From Caenimonas koreensis DSM 17982 (lineage in GTDB: Bacteria > Pseudomonadota > Gammaproteobacteria > Burkholderiales > Burkholderiaceae_C): a stretch of 64,000 nucleotides of DNA. Positions 8,146 to 16,043 of the stretch are shown in pieces. The notes beneath the pieces are model-generated. The model made no database searches and was not told where the DNA came from. It saw nothing but the letters and a program-made list of their open reading frames with translations. Where the stretch lies: the NCBI RefSeq assembly GCF_009646335.1, contig NZ_WJBU01000004.1:62001-126000 (forward strand). Reading direction: 5' to 3'. A program made the translations under genes and the position numbers. How positions within the stretch are numbered: the first letter of the stretch is position 1; each line of letters opens with the position of its first letter.

Positions 8146-9408
8146 ATGCCCGCGTTACCGTCAACGGCAACGATTCAACACCTTGACTTGCCGGGCCGGC
8201 ACGGCCTGCTGCAGCGCTTTGCTGCGGTGCGTGCGCATAGCCTGGCGATCACGAGCGGCCTCACGCCTGAGGACCAGTGCGTGCAGTCCATGCCCGACGC
8301 GAGCCCCACCAAATGGCATCTCGCGCACACGAGCTGGTTCTTCGAAGCGGTGGTGCTTTCGCAGCATGCCGCCGGCTACCGCGCGTTCGACCAGCGTTTT
8401 TTTCATCTGTTCAATTCGTACTATGAAGCGCTCGGGCCTCGCCATCCGCGAGCGCAGCGCGGCTTGCTCACGCGCCCGGCGCACGATGAAGTGCTGGCTT
8501 ATCGCATGCATGTCGATGCAGCGATGCAGGCGCTCATTGAAACCGCGAGCCACGACACATGGCTGGCGGCGCAGCCGCTCGTCGAGCTGGGGCTCCATCA
8601 CGAGCAGCAGCACCAGGAGCTCATCCTCACGGACATCCTGCATGCGTTCTCGTGCAACCCCTTGCTGCCCGCCTGCGAGCCTGCCGGCGTGCCCGCATTG
8701 CGGCTGGCAGCAACAGCCTCTGATCCCAAATGGCTGGCGATGCCAGGTGGCATCGTCGACATGGGCCACACTGGCGACGGCTTCGCGTTCGACAACGAAA
8801 CGCCGCGCCATCAAACGCTGCTCGCGCCCTACCAGATCGCCGACAGGCTCGTGACGTGCGGTGACTACGCGCAGTTCATCGCAGACGGCGGCTACGAGCG
8901 CGCGAGCTTCTGGCTCTCCGATGGCTGGGCTGCCGTGCAGGCGGCTGGCTGGAAGGCGCCTGCCTACTGGATTGCACCCGGCGATGCGCGGGCGCCCGCT
9001 TCGCACTGGCAGGTGTTTGGCCTGCAAGGCGTGCGGCCGCTCGATCCGTCTGCGCCGGTGTCGCAGCTGAGTTTCTATGAAGCGGCTGCCTATGCAGAAT
9101 GGGCCGGTGCACGACTGCCGACAGAAGCTGAATGGGAGGCTGCTTTCACGGCCCCCGGCATCACGCAGATGACGGGCCACGTGTGGCAATGGACGCGTTC
9201 TTCCTACGACCCGTACCCGGGCTTTCGACCGCTTGCAGGCGCCGTGGGCGAATACAACGGCAAGTTCATGGTGGGCCAGATCGTCCTGCGCGGCAGCAGT
9301 GTTGCGACGCCCGCAGGTCACGCACGGCCGACCTATCGCAACTTCTTCCCGCCGGCGGCACGCTGGCAATTTTCGGGCTTGCGCCTGGCGAAGGACGCCA
9401 CATGCTGA
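8146..9408 (+). CDS. egtB: Ergothioneine biosynthesis sulfoxide synthase EgtB
   Basis: 420 residues with the two-domain EgtB build. The N-terminal DinB-like part supplies the iron ligands: H61 in WHLAHT and the HX3HXE motif H152-EQQ-H156-Q-E158. The C-terminal part is an FGE-sulfatase-like fold ending in the typical RNFFPPAARWQFSGLRLA. Known reaction: O2-dependent C-S bond formation between hercynine and cysteine or gamma-glutamylcysteine in a non-haem iron site. Which thiol donor is used here cannot be decided; no EgtA or EgtC gene is adjacent. The stop overlaps the egtD start region (ATGCTGATG), which implies coupled translation with the enzyme that makes its substrate. Confidence 0.95.
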   Translation: MPALPSTATIQHLDLPGRHGLLQRFAAVRAHSLAITSGLTPEDQCVQSMPDASPTKWHLAHTSWFFEAVVLSQHAAGYRAFDQRFFHLFNSYYEALGPRHPRAQRGLLTRPAHDEVLAYRMHVDAAMQALIETASHDTWLAAQPLVELGLHHEQQHQELILTDILHAFSCNPLLPACEPAGVPALRLAATASDPKWLAMPGGIVDMGHTGDGFAFDNETPRHQTLLAPYQIADRLVTCGDYAQFIADGGYERASFWLSDGWAAVQAAGWKAPAYWIAPGDARAPASHWQVFGLQGVRPLDPSAPVSQLSFYEAAAYAEWAGARLPTEAEWEAAFTAPGITQMTGHVWQWTRSSYDPYPGFRPLAGAVGEYNGKFMVGQIVLRGSSVATPAGHARPTYRNFFPPAARWQFSGLRLAKDATC

Positions 9409-10400
9409 TGAGCAAATTCATCGAGGTCGGCACGAGTGACGCGGTTGATGCGCAGTCGCGGCTCGAAGCCCCGATGGACAACGCTTTTGCGCAGGACCTG
9501 TGCGCCGCGCTTTCGACGCGGCCCCGCGCGATTTCGCCAAAGTACTTCTACGACGAGGCTGGCTCGCTGCTGTTTGATCGCATCTGCGACTTGCCTGAGT
9601 ACTATCCGACGCGCACCGAGCTGGGCATTCTGGAGCGCAACGCGCAGGACATCGCAGCCCACATGGGCCCGCGCGCGGAGATTGTCGAGTTCGGTGCGGG
9701 TGCGCTGCGCAAGGTACGCATCCTGCTCGATGCCATGGACCGGCCCGCACGCTACCTGCCCATCGACATTTCGGGCGAGCATCTGTCGCGCGCGGCGTCG
9801 GCGTTGCAGCAAGACTATCCGGGCCTTGATGTGCAGCCTGTGGTGGCTGACTACACGCAACGCCTGCTGTTGCCCGCACCTTTGCCGGGGGCCGGGCAGC
9901 GCGTGGGTTTTTTCCCTGGTTCGACGATCGGCAATTTCACGCCCGACGAAGCGCTGCACTTCCTGCAAGTCACGGCGCAGGTGCTGCGCGGCGGCGCGTT
10001 GCTGATCGGCGCGGATCTGGTGAAAGACCCGGCTGTCCTGCACGCGGCCTATAACGACTCGCAAGGCGTGACGGCTGCTTTCAACCTCAATTTGCTCGCA
10101 CGTGCGAACCGCGAGTTGGGCGCGCGTTTTGTGCTGGAGCAGTTTGCGCACAGCGCGTTCTACAACGCACCGCGCCAGCGCATTGAAATGCATCTGGTCA
10201 GCAAGCGTCGCCAGATGGTTTCGGTAGGTGGCCAGTGCTTCGAGTTTGAAGAAGGCGAGACGCTGCATACCGAGAACTCCCACAAGTTCACGATCGACAG
10301 CCTTCGCTCGCTCGCCGTGCGCGCAGGCTTCCGGCCGGGGCCGGTCTGGACGGACCCCGACAACCTGTTCAGCGTGCACTGGCTGCACGCCCCGCTTTGA
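9402..10400 (+). CDS. egtD: L-histidine N(alpha)-methyltransferase EgtD
   Basis: 332 residues from the ATG at 9402; a second ATG at 9408 is equally possible and both overlap the egtB stop. The open frame reaches further upstream inside egtB, but family similarity begins only after MLMSKF. The motif SPKYFYDEAGSLLFD and the SAM-binding segment VEFGAGALRKVRILLD identify the EgtD/DUF2260 family; GSTIGNF and the C-terminal SHKF region are also typical. It trimethylates histidine to hercynine with three SAM. Together with egtB it gives the core of ergothioneine synthesis; a dedicated EgtE lyase is not seen in the window. Confidence 0.95.
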   Translation: MLMSKFIEVGTSDAVDAQSRLEAPMDNAFAQDLCAALSTRPRAISPKYFYDEAGSLLFDRICDLPEYYPTRTELGILERNAQDIAAHMGPRAEIVEFGAGALRKVRILLDAMDRPARYLPIDISGEHLSRAASALQQDYPGLDVQPVVADYTQRLLLPAPLPGAGQRVGFFPGSTIGNFTPDEALHFLQVTAQVLRGGALLIGADLVKDPAVLHAAYNDSQGVTAAFNLNLLARANRELGARFVLEQFAHSAFYNAPRQRIEMHLVSKRRQMVSVGGQCFEFEEGETLHTENSHKFTIDSLRSLAVRAGFRPGPVWTDPDNLFSVHWLHAPL

Positions 10401-10413
10401 AAGGGCGTATCGC

Positions 10414-10695
10414 ATGAAAGCCATCTGGAACGGCGTGACCATTGCCGAGAGCGATGACACGGTCACCGTCGAAGGCAATCATTACTTTCCCGCGAGCTCG
10501 CTCAAGCGCGAGTACGTCACGTTCAGCAACCACCAGACGACTTGCCCCTGGAAGGGCAAGGCGAGCTACTACTCGCTGATGGTCAATGGCGAGATGAACA
10601 CTGACGCCGTCTGGTACTACGCGGACCCCAAGCCCGAAGCCGAAGCCGTGCGTGACCGCGTGGCCTTCTGGCGTGGTGTGAAAGTTCAGCCCTAG
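10414..10695 (+). CDS. DUF427 domain protein
   Basis: 93 residues from MKAIWNGVTIAES; the ATG at 10414 lies 13 bases after the egtD stop, and the upstream extension overlaps egtD without similarity. Features typical of DUF427 are the opening strand MKAIWNG, YFPASSLKREY, the CPWKGKASYYS motif and the end WYYADPKPEA. The fold is a small beta-roll; its function is not established. CPWKG carries the only Cys and is nearly invariant in the family, suggesting a binding pocket. Position between egtD and a disulfide-reductase-type flavoprotein suggests a thiol-related job, but this is only inference. Confidence 0.9.
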   Translation: MKAIWNGVTIAESDDTVTVEGNHYFPASSLKREYVTFSNHQTTCPWKGKASYYSLMVNGEMNTDAVWYYADPKPEAEAVRDRVAFWRGVKVQP

Positions 10696-10705
10696 GAGTT
10701 TTTTC

Positions 10706-12088
10706 ATGACGAAAGCAATGCAAGCCGATGCAGTGGTCGTCGGCTCGGGACAAGCTGCGCCTGCGCTTTGCGTGGCGCTGGCCCAGCGCGGCGAGAAGGT
10801 TGTGCTGATCGAGGGTGCGCAGGTGGGCGGCTCGTGCGTCAACTACGGCTGCACGCCGACCAAGACGCTGCGCAAGAGTGCGCGTGTGGCGTATCTCGCT
10901 CGCCGCGCGGCGGAGTTTGGCGTGCATCTTGGCAAGGTCGAAGTGGACTTTGCTGCTGCGATGAACCGGATGCAGTCGCGCGTGGATACGTCGCGCGGCG
11001 GGCTGGAAAGCTGGATCGGCGGGGAGCCCAACATCACGCTGCTGCGGGCGTGGGGCTCGTTCGTGGGCGGGGAAGAAGGTGCGTTCGATTTACTGGCTGG
11101 CGAGCAGCCGGTGCGAGCGAAGCGGGTGTATCTCAACACCGGCACGCGCGCGTTCATTCCGCCGATCCCGGGCCTCGACCAGGTGCCGTATCTCGACAAC
11201 GTGTCACTGCTGAAGTTGCGCGAGCGGCCACGGCACCTCATCGTGATTGGCGGCAGCTATATCGGCCTGGAGATGGGCCAGATTTTCCGGCGGCTGGGCA
11301 GTGAGGTGACAGTGATTGAAACAGGGCCTCGCATCACGAGCCGTGAAGACGAAGAGGTGTCCGCCTGCATTGCCTCGTTCCTGGAGGAGGAGGGCATCAA
11401 CATCGTGGCGGGCCTGCCCGTGACGCGCGTGGCTCGCTCGGGCGATGGCGTGGTGGTGGAACTGGGCGCGCGCAAGGTCGAAGGCTCGCATGTGCTGGTG
11501 GCAACGGGTCGCTTGCCGAATACGGAGAAGCTCAACTTGCAAGCCGTGGGCGTCGACATGGATGCGCGCGGATTCGTGCCGACCAACGCGCGGCTTGAAA
11601 CCAATGTGCCCGGCATTTGGGCGCTGGGCGACATCAACAAGCGCGGCGCATTCACGCACACGAGTTATCACGACTACGAAATCGCGATTGCGAATCATGA
11701 TGGCGGGCACCGCAGCGCCGACGACCGGATCATGGCCTACGCCATGTTCACGGACCCGCCGCTGGGACGCGTGGGCATGTCGGAAGCCGAGGCGCGGGCG
11801 AGCGGCCGCAACATCCTGATGGCGACGTTCGACATGAAGAACGTGAGTCGCGCCAAGGAGGAGGGCGAGACGACGGGCCTGGTCAAGATGCTAGTGGACG
11901 CAGACACCGACCAGTTTGTCGGCGCGACGCTGGTGGGCATCAACGCCGACGAGATCATCCAGGTGATCAGCAATTTCATGGCCGCCGGTGCGAGCTGGCG
12001 CGTGATGAAAGACGCGCTGCCTGTGCACCCGACGGTGACGGAGTTCTTTCCGACGATTCTGGGCAAGTTGCGGCCCTTGGCAGGTTGA
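10706..12088 (+). CDS. FAD-dependent disulfide-reductase family oxidoreductase (Mer/Lpd-like)
   Basis: 460 residues with the full class I pyridine nucleotide-disulfide oxidoreductase layout: FAD motif VVGSGQAAPA at 10-19, redox-active cysteines C44 and C49 in GSCVNYGCTPTK, NAD(P) motif VIGGSYIGLEMG, second FAD motif WALGDIN, and the C-terminal dimer domain with the catalytic HPTVTE. All residues needed for disulfide reduction are present. The substrate is unknown; location 10 bases after DUF427 and downstream of egtBD makes a low-molecular-weight disulfide, for example oxidised ergothioneine, a testable idea. It also resembles mercuric reductase-like proteins but lacks the N-terminal metal-binding domain and any mer neighbours. 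The preceding GAGTTTTTTC is a weak ribosome site. Confidence 0.88.
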   Translation: MTKAMQADAVVVGSGQAAPALCVALAQRGEKVVLIEGAQVGGSCVNYGCTPTKTLRKSARVAYLARRAAEFGVHLGKVEVDFAAAMNRMQSRVDTSRGGLESWIGGEPNITLLRAWGSFVGGEEGAFDLLAGEQPVRAKRVYLNTGTRAFIPPIPGLDQVPYLDNVSLLKLRERPRHLIVIGGSYIGLEMGQIFRRLGSEVTVIETGPRITSREDEEVSACIASFLEEEGINIVAGLPVTRVARSGDGVVVELGARKVEGSHVLVATGRLPNTEKLNLQAVGVDMDARGFVPTNARLETNVPGIWALGDINKRGAFTHTSYHDYEIAIANHDGGHRSADDRIMAYAMFTDPPLGRVGMSEAEARASGRNILMATFDMKNVSRAKEEGETTGLVKMLVDADTDQFVGATLVGINADEIIQVISNFMAAGASWRVMKDALPVHPTVTEFFPTILGKLRPLAG

Positions 12089-12177
12089 GCGTCAGGCGTC
12101 AGGCGTCGGGCGTTGAGCGTTGAGCGTTGAGCGTTGAGCGAGAATCGATCTTCCACGCCGAACGCCTGACGCTCAAC
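12084..12177. repeat. Heptamer tandem array with inverted arm (intergenic)
   Basis: Starting at the stop codon of the flavoprotein gene, seven 7-base units run head to tail at 12089-12137: GCGTCAG twice, GCGTCGG once, GCGTTGA four times. After a 24-base gap, GTTGAGCGTCAGGCGT (12084-12099) recurs as a perfect 16-base inverted copy at 12162-12177, so the transcript can fold into a long imperfect hairpin. It fills nearly the whole gap before the 2OG oxygenase gene. It could be a terminator-like structure, a dispersed intergenic repeat, or a slippage-prone spacer. Confidence 0.85.
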
Positions 12178-12191
12178 GCCGAACCTCTCCG

Positions 12192-12920
12192 ATGATTCTC
12201 GAGCCTGCCTTCACCTACCCGGACCAGCTGCCTGGCCTGCTTCGCCGTCAGGGCTATGCCGTAGTGAGCCCGCGTGCCGTGTGTGAGCTGACTGACTGCA
12301 GCTTCGACGAGCTGATGGCGCTGCGCCCGAGCTGGGACGATCTGGCGCCCGATGCCTACCTGAAAGACGGCGGGCACTACCGGCGCAGGCGTCACTCATG
12401 CTTCGTGGTTGAGGGTGGCAAGGTCACTGAAGCGCCGCATCGCGCGCACTGGCAGCCCGTGGAATACAACGCGCTGCATGGCGGCATGCAGCGCTGGTTC
12501 GAGCCGATGGACCACCACGTGCTGCAGGCGCCAGCCTGGAACAAGCTGCTCGTTGCGCTGGCCGAGGTCACGTCAGACCTGAAGGGCGAGAAGCCATGGT
12601 TTGTAGAAGCGCATCAGTTCCGCATTGATACCGACGGCGGCATCGGGCGGCCGACGCCCGAGGGCGCGCATCGCGACGGCGTCGACCTGGTGGCGGTATT
12701 CCTGGTGGGCCGTGAAGCGATCAAGGGCGGCGAGACGCGTGTTTTTGAATCGGATGGACCTGCCGGCCAGCGCTTCACGCTCACGCAGCCATGGAGCCTG
12801 CTGCTGCTTGACGACGAGCGGGTGATCCACGAGTCAACGCCGATCCAGCCGCTGGGCGCACACGGCTATCGCGACACGCTGGTGATTACCTTGCGCGCCA
12901 GCGGTTTCCAGGGGAGCTGA
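12192..12920 (+). CDS. 2OG-Fe(II) dioxygenase family protein
   Basis: 242 residues. The iron-binding facial triad appears as HRDGVD with a distal His in VIHESTPI, and the conserved Arg in GYRDTLVIT would bind 2-oxoglutarate. The pattern matches the 2OG-Fe_Oxy_2 (PF10014) group, which includes amino-acid hydroxylases such as isoleucine dioxygenase. Expected reaction: O2 and 2-oxoglutarate-dependent hydroxylation of a small molecule, possibly a free amino acid; substrate unknown. The ATG at 12192 lies 14 bases beyond the heptamer inverted repeat. The 3' end overlaps the convergent YqjK-like gene by 35 bases. Confidence 0.85.
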   Translation: MILEPAFTYPDQLPGLLRRQGYAVVSPRAVCELTDCSFDELMALRPSWDDLAPDAYLKDGGHYRRRRHSCFVVEGGKVTEAPHRAHWQPVEYNALHGGMQRWFEPMDHHVLQAPAWNKLLVALAEVTSDLKGEKPWFVEAHQFRIDTDGGIGRPTPEGAHRDGVDLVAVFLVGREAIKGGETRVFESDGPAGQRFTLTQPWSLLLLDDERVIHESTPIQPLGAHGYRDTLVITLRASGFQGS

Positions 12921-13218
12921 GCAGCCCCAGCAGCCCGGCGATGCGCTGGGCGCGCCGCCACACACGCCAGTACGCGAAAGCCTTTGCCGCCAGCCCCGCA
13001 ATTTTTCGGGGCCGCAGCAGTACCGGCGCGGCCAGGCCGATCAACAGCCAGTGCGGGTTGGCCATGAGCCATCGCCATCCATCGCCAATGCGGTCGGCCA
13101 CGGCGAAAGGACGCTCGAGCACGGCGGCGTCCTGCGCGAAGGAGGCTCGCAACTCGCGGCTGCGGGCCACCAGTTCGGTTTGGCGCCGCACAAGTTCAAG
13201 TTGCTGGTCGTGAAACAT
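12886..13218 (-). CDS. yqjK: YqjK-like protein
   Basis: 110 residues. A charged N-terminal helix (DQQLELVRRQTELVARSREL) is followed by one hydrophobic segment (NPHWLLIGLAAPVLL) and a basic helix (FAYWRVWRRAQRIAG). This matches E. coli YqjK in size and layout, and the order YqjD-YqjE-YqjK is conserved here. Function is unknown; the E. coli trio is stress-linked and membrane associated. Its start lies 2 bases after the YqjE stop. The last 11 codons overlap the convergent dioxygenase gene. Confidence 0.8.
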   Translation of the reverse strand: MFHDQQLELVRRQTELVARSRELRASFAQDAAVLERPFAVADRIGDGWRWLMANPHWLLIGLAAPVLLRPRKIAGLAAKAFAYWRVWRRAQRIAGLLGLLSSPGNRWRAR

Positions 13219-13220
13219 GC

Positions 13221-13607
13221 CTATTCGCGCGGCGCAAGCGCTTCGCGGTCTTGCGCGATTTCAGCGAGCGTGGCCTGGAACATGTGCGTCTTGGCCCGCA
13301 ACCGCTGGCCGCCGGCCCGCATGGCGAGGATGCCGCCGCCGATGAACACAATGGTCATCACCGCCAGCGCCACGATGCGATAACCCTCGGCGAACAGCAT
13401 GATGATCAAGGCGCACAGCAGCACGGCGCCAATGGAGGTCAGCATGAGGCCGATGGCCGCGACGATGAGGCCGTCGAACAGGCGAAGCTTTTCCTGCTCC
13501 AGCTCGTTGCCCAAGATGTGCAGCCGCACCTGCCCGATTTCGAGCACGGTGGCAAACATGCGCCGCAGCGAAGCGAGCAGGCCGCCCGAGGCGCCAGCCT
13601 CTGTCAT
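13221..13607 (-). CDS. yqjE: Phage holin family / YqjE-like membrane protein
   Basis: 128 residues from MTEAGASGG at 13607; the frame continues upstream but overlaps YqjD with no similarity. Two strongly hydrophobic helices (IVAAIGLMLTSIGAVLLCA and IVALAVMTIVFIGGGIL) flank a short loop, preceded by an amphipathic segment (EIGQVRLHILGNELEQEK) typical of the YqjE/phage holin superfamily 3 group. Probably an inner-membrane protein; despite the family name there is no phage context. It is the middle gene of the YqjD-YqjE-YqjK operon, 11 bases after YqjD. Confidence 0.87.
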   Translation of the reverse strand: MTEAGASGGLLASLRRMFATVLEIGQVRLHILGNELEQEKLRLFDGLIVAAIGLMLTSIGAVLLCALIIMLFAEGYRIVALAVMTIVFIGGGILAMRAGGQRLRAKTHMFQATLAEIAQDREALAPRE

Positions 13608-13618
13608 GGCAGGGCGGT

Positions 13619-13933
13619 TCAGCGGCGGCTGATGAGCATGCCGACCACGAGGCCGACGCCAGCGGCAATGCCGACGGCACGCCACGGGTTGTCTTGCACG
13701 TAGGCGTCGGCGGCGCGGCCCGCGTCGCGAACGCGCACCACGGCCATGTCCTGCAGGTCAACCAGGTCGGCCTTGGCCTGTTCCATGCGCGCTTGCATGC
13801 GGATGCGCATCTCGCTTGCCTTGTCGCCAACGTTGCCGGCGGTGAGCTTCAAAAGCTCCTCGGCATCGGCGATGACCAGCTTCAGGTCGCTCATGAGTTT
13901 GTCTTTGTGCGATTGGGTCAGTTCTTCAGACAT
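13619..13933 (-). CDS. yqjD: DUF883 family protein (YqjD/ElaB-like)
   Basis: 104 residues from MSEELTQSHK at 13933. The soluble part is a long helical, charged stretch (about 1-80) with the conserved DNPWRAVGIAAGVGLVVGML hydrophobic C-terminal anchor ending in Arg-Arg, the exact layout of E. coli YqjD and ElaB. These are C-tail-anchored membrane proteins reported to bind ribosomes in stationary phase. It is the first gene of the trio; the 64-base gap to the thiolase gene may hold a promoter but no clear boxes were found. Confidence 0.88.
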   Translation of the reverse strand: MSEELTQSHKDKLMSDLKLVIADAEELLKLTAGNVGDKASEMRIRMQARMEQAKADLVDLQDMAVVRVRDAGRAADAYVQDNPWRAVGIAAGVGLVVGMLISRR

Positions 13934-13997
13934 GGGCCGCTTTCGTGAATGGCAAGTGGATAGTGAATGGTAGCGTGATTGCTGCCGGGCGACGCCA

Positions 13998-15182
13998 TCA
14001 GACGCGCTCGAAAATCGCCGCAATGCCCTGGCCGCCACCAATGCACATCGTGACAAGGGCGTAGCGCCCGCCGATGCGTTGCAGCTCGTGCAGTGCCTTC
14101 ACCGTGATCAAGGCGCCCGTCGCGCCGATGGGGTGCCCGAGCGAGATGCCGGAGCCGTTCGGGTTGACCTTGGCAGGATCGAGTTCCAGGTCGCGTGTGA
14201 CTGCGCAGGCTTGCGCTGCAAAGGCCTCATTGGCTTCGATGACGTCGAGATCCTTGATGGACAGCTTGGCCTTTTGCAGCGCCTTGCGCGTGGCCGGCAC
14301 CGGGCCTATGCCCATGAACTTCGGATCGACGCCTGCGTGCGCGTAGGCAACCAGCCGGGCCAGCGGCTTGATGCCGCGACGCATGGCGACGCTGCGCTCC
14401 ATCAGCACGACGGCAGCTGCGGCGTCATTGATGCCTGACGAATTGCCGGCCGTCACGGTGCCTGCCTCTTTCGCAAACACGGGCCGCAGCGTCGCCAGAT
14501 CTTCCAGCCGGACGCCGGTGCGGAAATGTTCGTCGGTGTCGAACACCGTCTCGCCCTGCCTGCCCTTGAGCACGACGGGCACGATCTGGTCCTTGAAATA
14601 GCCCGCCTTGGTCGCGCGTTCAGCGCGGTTGTGGCTTTCGACGGCCAGGCGGTCCTGGTCTTCGCGGGTGATGCCCCACTTGGCTGCGACGTTTTCGGCG
14701 GTCATGCCCATGTGGATGTTGTGGAAGGGGTCGTGCAGGGCACCGGTGAGCATGTCGACCATCTTCATTTCGCCCATTCGCACGCCCCAGCGGGCGGTGA
14801 GCGAGGCGTAGGGCGCGCGGCTCATGTTTTCAGCGCCGCCGCCGATGGCGATGTCGCAGTCGCCAAGCTGGATGGTGTGGGCAGCCGACAGGATGGCCTG
14901 CAGGCCCGAGCCGCACAGGCGATTGACGTTGAAAGCGGGGGTGCCTTCAGCGCAGCCGCCGTTGATGGCCGCCATGCGGGAGAGGTACATGTCGCGCGGC
15001 TCGGTGTTCACGACGTGGCCGAACACCACGTGGCCGACATCGGCGCCCGCAACCGCTGCCCGCGAGAGTGATTCGCGCACGACCAGCGCGCCGAGATCGA
15101 CGGGTGGCACGTCTTTCAGGCTGCCGCCGAAGGTTCCGATGGCGGTGCGCACTGCGCTGACGACGACGACTTCCTGGATCAT
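13998..15182 (-). CDS. bktB: Beta-ketothiolase (acetyl-CoA C-acyltransferase)
   Basis: 394 residues from MIQEVVVVSAVRTAIGTFGG. Catalytic residues are all visible: the acylated Cys in NRLCGSGLQAI, the His in SLGHPIGATGA and the second Cys in CIGGGQGIAA. The whole sequence reads very much like Cupriavidus BktB, which condenses acetyl-CoA with acetyl- or propionyl-CoA and supplies polyhydroxyalkanoate precursors, or works in reverse in beta-oxidation. No phaB or phaC gene is adjacent, though an SDR gene lies upstream on the same strand. Start choice is supported by AAGGAGGA (complement of 15191-15198), one of the best ribosome sites in the window. Confidence 0.93.
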   Translation of the reverse strand: MIQEVVVVSAVRTAIGTFGGSLKDVPPVDLGALVVRESLSRAAVAGADVGHVVFGHVVNTEPRDMYLSRMAAINGGCAEGTPAFNVNRLCGSGLQAILSAAHTIQLGDCDIAIGGGAENMSRAPYASLTARWGVRMGEMKMVDMLTGALHDPFHNIHMGMTAENVAAKWGITREDQDRLAVESHNRAERATKAGYFKDQIVPVVLKGRQGETVFDTDEHFRTGVRLEDLATLRPVFAKEAGTVTAGNSSGINDAAAAVVLMERSVAMRRGIKPLARLVAYAHAGVDPKFMGIGPVPATRKALQKAKLSIKDLDVIEANEAFAAQACAVTRDLELDPAKVNPNGSGISLGHPIGATGALITVKALHELQRIGGRYALVTMCIGGGQGIAAIFERV

Positions 15183-15254
15183 GGGAATACTCCTCCTTGG
15201 GGTGCAGCTTTTATTGGACAACGAAACAATGTAACCCGAGCGCCGCCCCCTCGG

Positions 15255-16010
15255 CTAGTCGCGGATGTCGGAGACGGGGTTGGCGCCAAAGTCAGGACGG
15301 GCGAGGTAAGCCAGCACGCGCGTGGCCGCGTCTTGCGGTGACACCAGCATGCCTTTTTCCTTCATGCCGACAAAGTTGCCTGCATCGGGGAACTGGCTCG
15401 CGTCGGAGGAGCGCAGGTGCACTTGCATGTCGGTGTCGATCACGCCGGGGGCGAGTGAGCTGATCTTCGCGCCGTTGGGCCGCAGCGCTTCTTCGAGGGC
15501 GACACACCGCGAGAAGTGGTCCATGCCGGCCTTCGACGCGCAATACGGGGCCTGCGATGCCATTGGCCTGCGGCCCAGGCCCGACGAGATGTTGAGTACT
15601 TTGCGCTGCGAAGCCCAGTCATGCGTTGCCCGAAGGAAAGCCGAAGCCAGCAGCATGGGCGCTTCCAGGTCGATGCGCATGGCCTGGGCAATTTCAGCGG
15701 CGCTCAACGCAGACAGGGGCACCAGGCGCGGCAGCATGCCGGCGTTGTTGATCAGCGTGACGGTGGCGATGTCGCGGGAGCTGACATTCGCCAGCCACGC
15801 TTCCAGGCGCAGGGCTGCTGCCTCGGCATTGGCAAGATCGACCGGCCACTGCTCGCAGCGCTGTCCTGCGCGCGCTGCGTGCTGGCCCAGCGCGTCATTG
15901 TGGTGTCGCGACATGCAAAGCAGGTCGTGCCCCGCATCGAGAAGCTGTTCGGCCATGGCAAGGCCCATGCCGCGCGAGGCGCCGGTGAGGATCGTGAGGT
16001 GTTTGCTCAT
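15255..16010 (-). CDS. SDR-family oxidoreductase
   Basis: 251 residues from MSKHLTILTG at 16010. Cofactor motif TGASRGMG at 9-16, NNAG in the centre, and the catalytic Ser and YCASKAG. The nearest flavour is the sepiapterin reductase/benzil reductase type of short-chain dehydrogenase, but assignment to a substrate is not safe. NADP preference is suggested by the Arg after the glycine motif. It sits 33 bases downstream of the pseudouridine synthase gene and 72 bases upstream of bktB, so it could be read with either. Confidence 0.88.
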   Translation of the reverse strand: MSKHLTILTGASRGMGLAMAEQLLDAGHDLLCMSRHHNDALGQHAARAGQRCEQWPVDLANAEAAALRLEAWLANVSSRDIATVTLINNAGMLPRLVPLSALSAAEIAQAMRIDLEAPMLLASAFLRATHDWASQRKVLNISSGLGRRPMASQAPYCASKAGMDHFSRCVALEEALRPNGAKISSLAPGVIDTDMQVHLRSSDASQFPDAGNFVGMKEKGMLVSPQDAATRVLAYLARPDFGANPVSDIRD

Positions 16011-16043
16011 CCCTTGATCGTAGCGGGGCGGCGACACGCGTGC

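Noticed and set aside
8161..9369. 402-codon frame on the - strand opposite egtB
   Set aside because: EgtB iron ligands and FGE-like domain are on the + strand; shadow only.
10706..12088. Mercuric reductase
   Set aside because: No N-terminal metal-binding domain, no C-terminal Cys pair and no mer genes beside it.
13221..13607. Prophage holin suggested by the family name of the YqjE-like protein
   Set aside because: No lysin, capsid or integrase genes around it; the YqjD-YqjE-YqjK order explains it.
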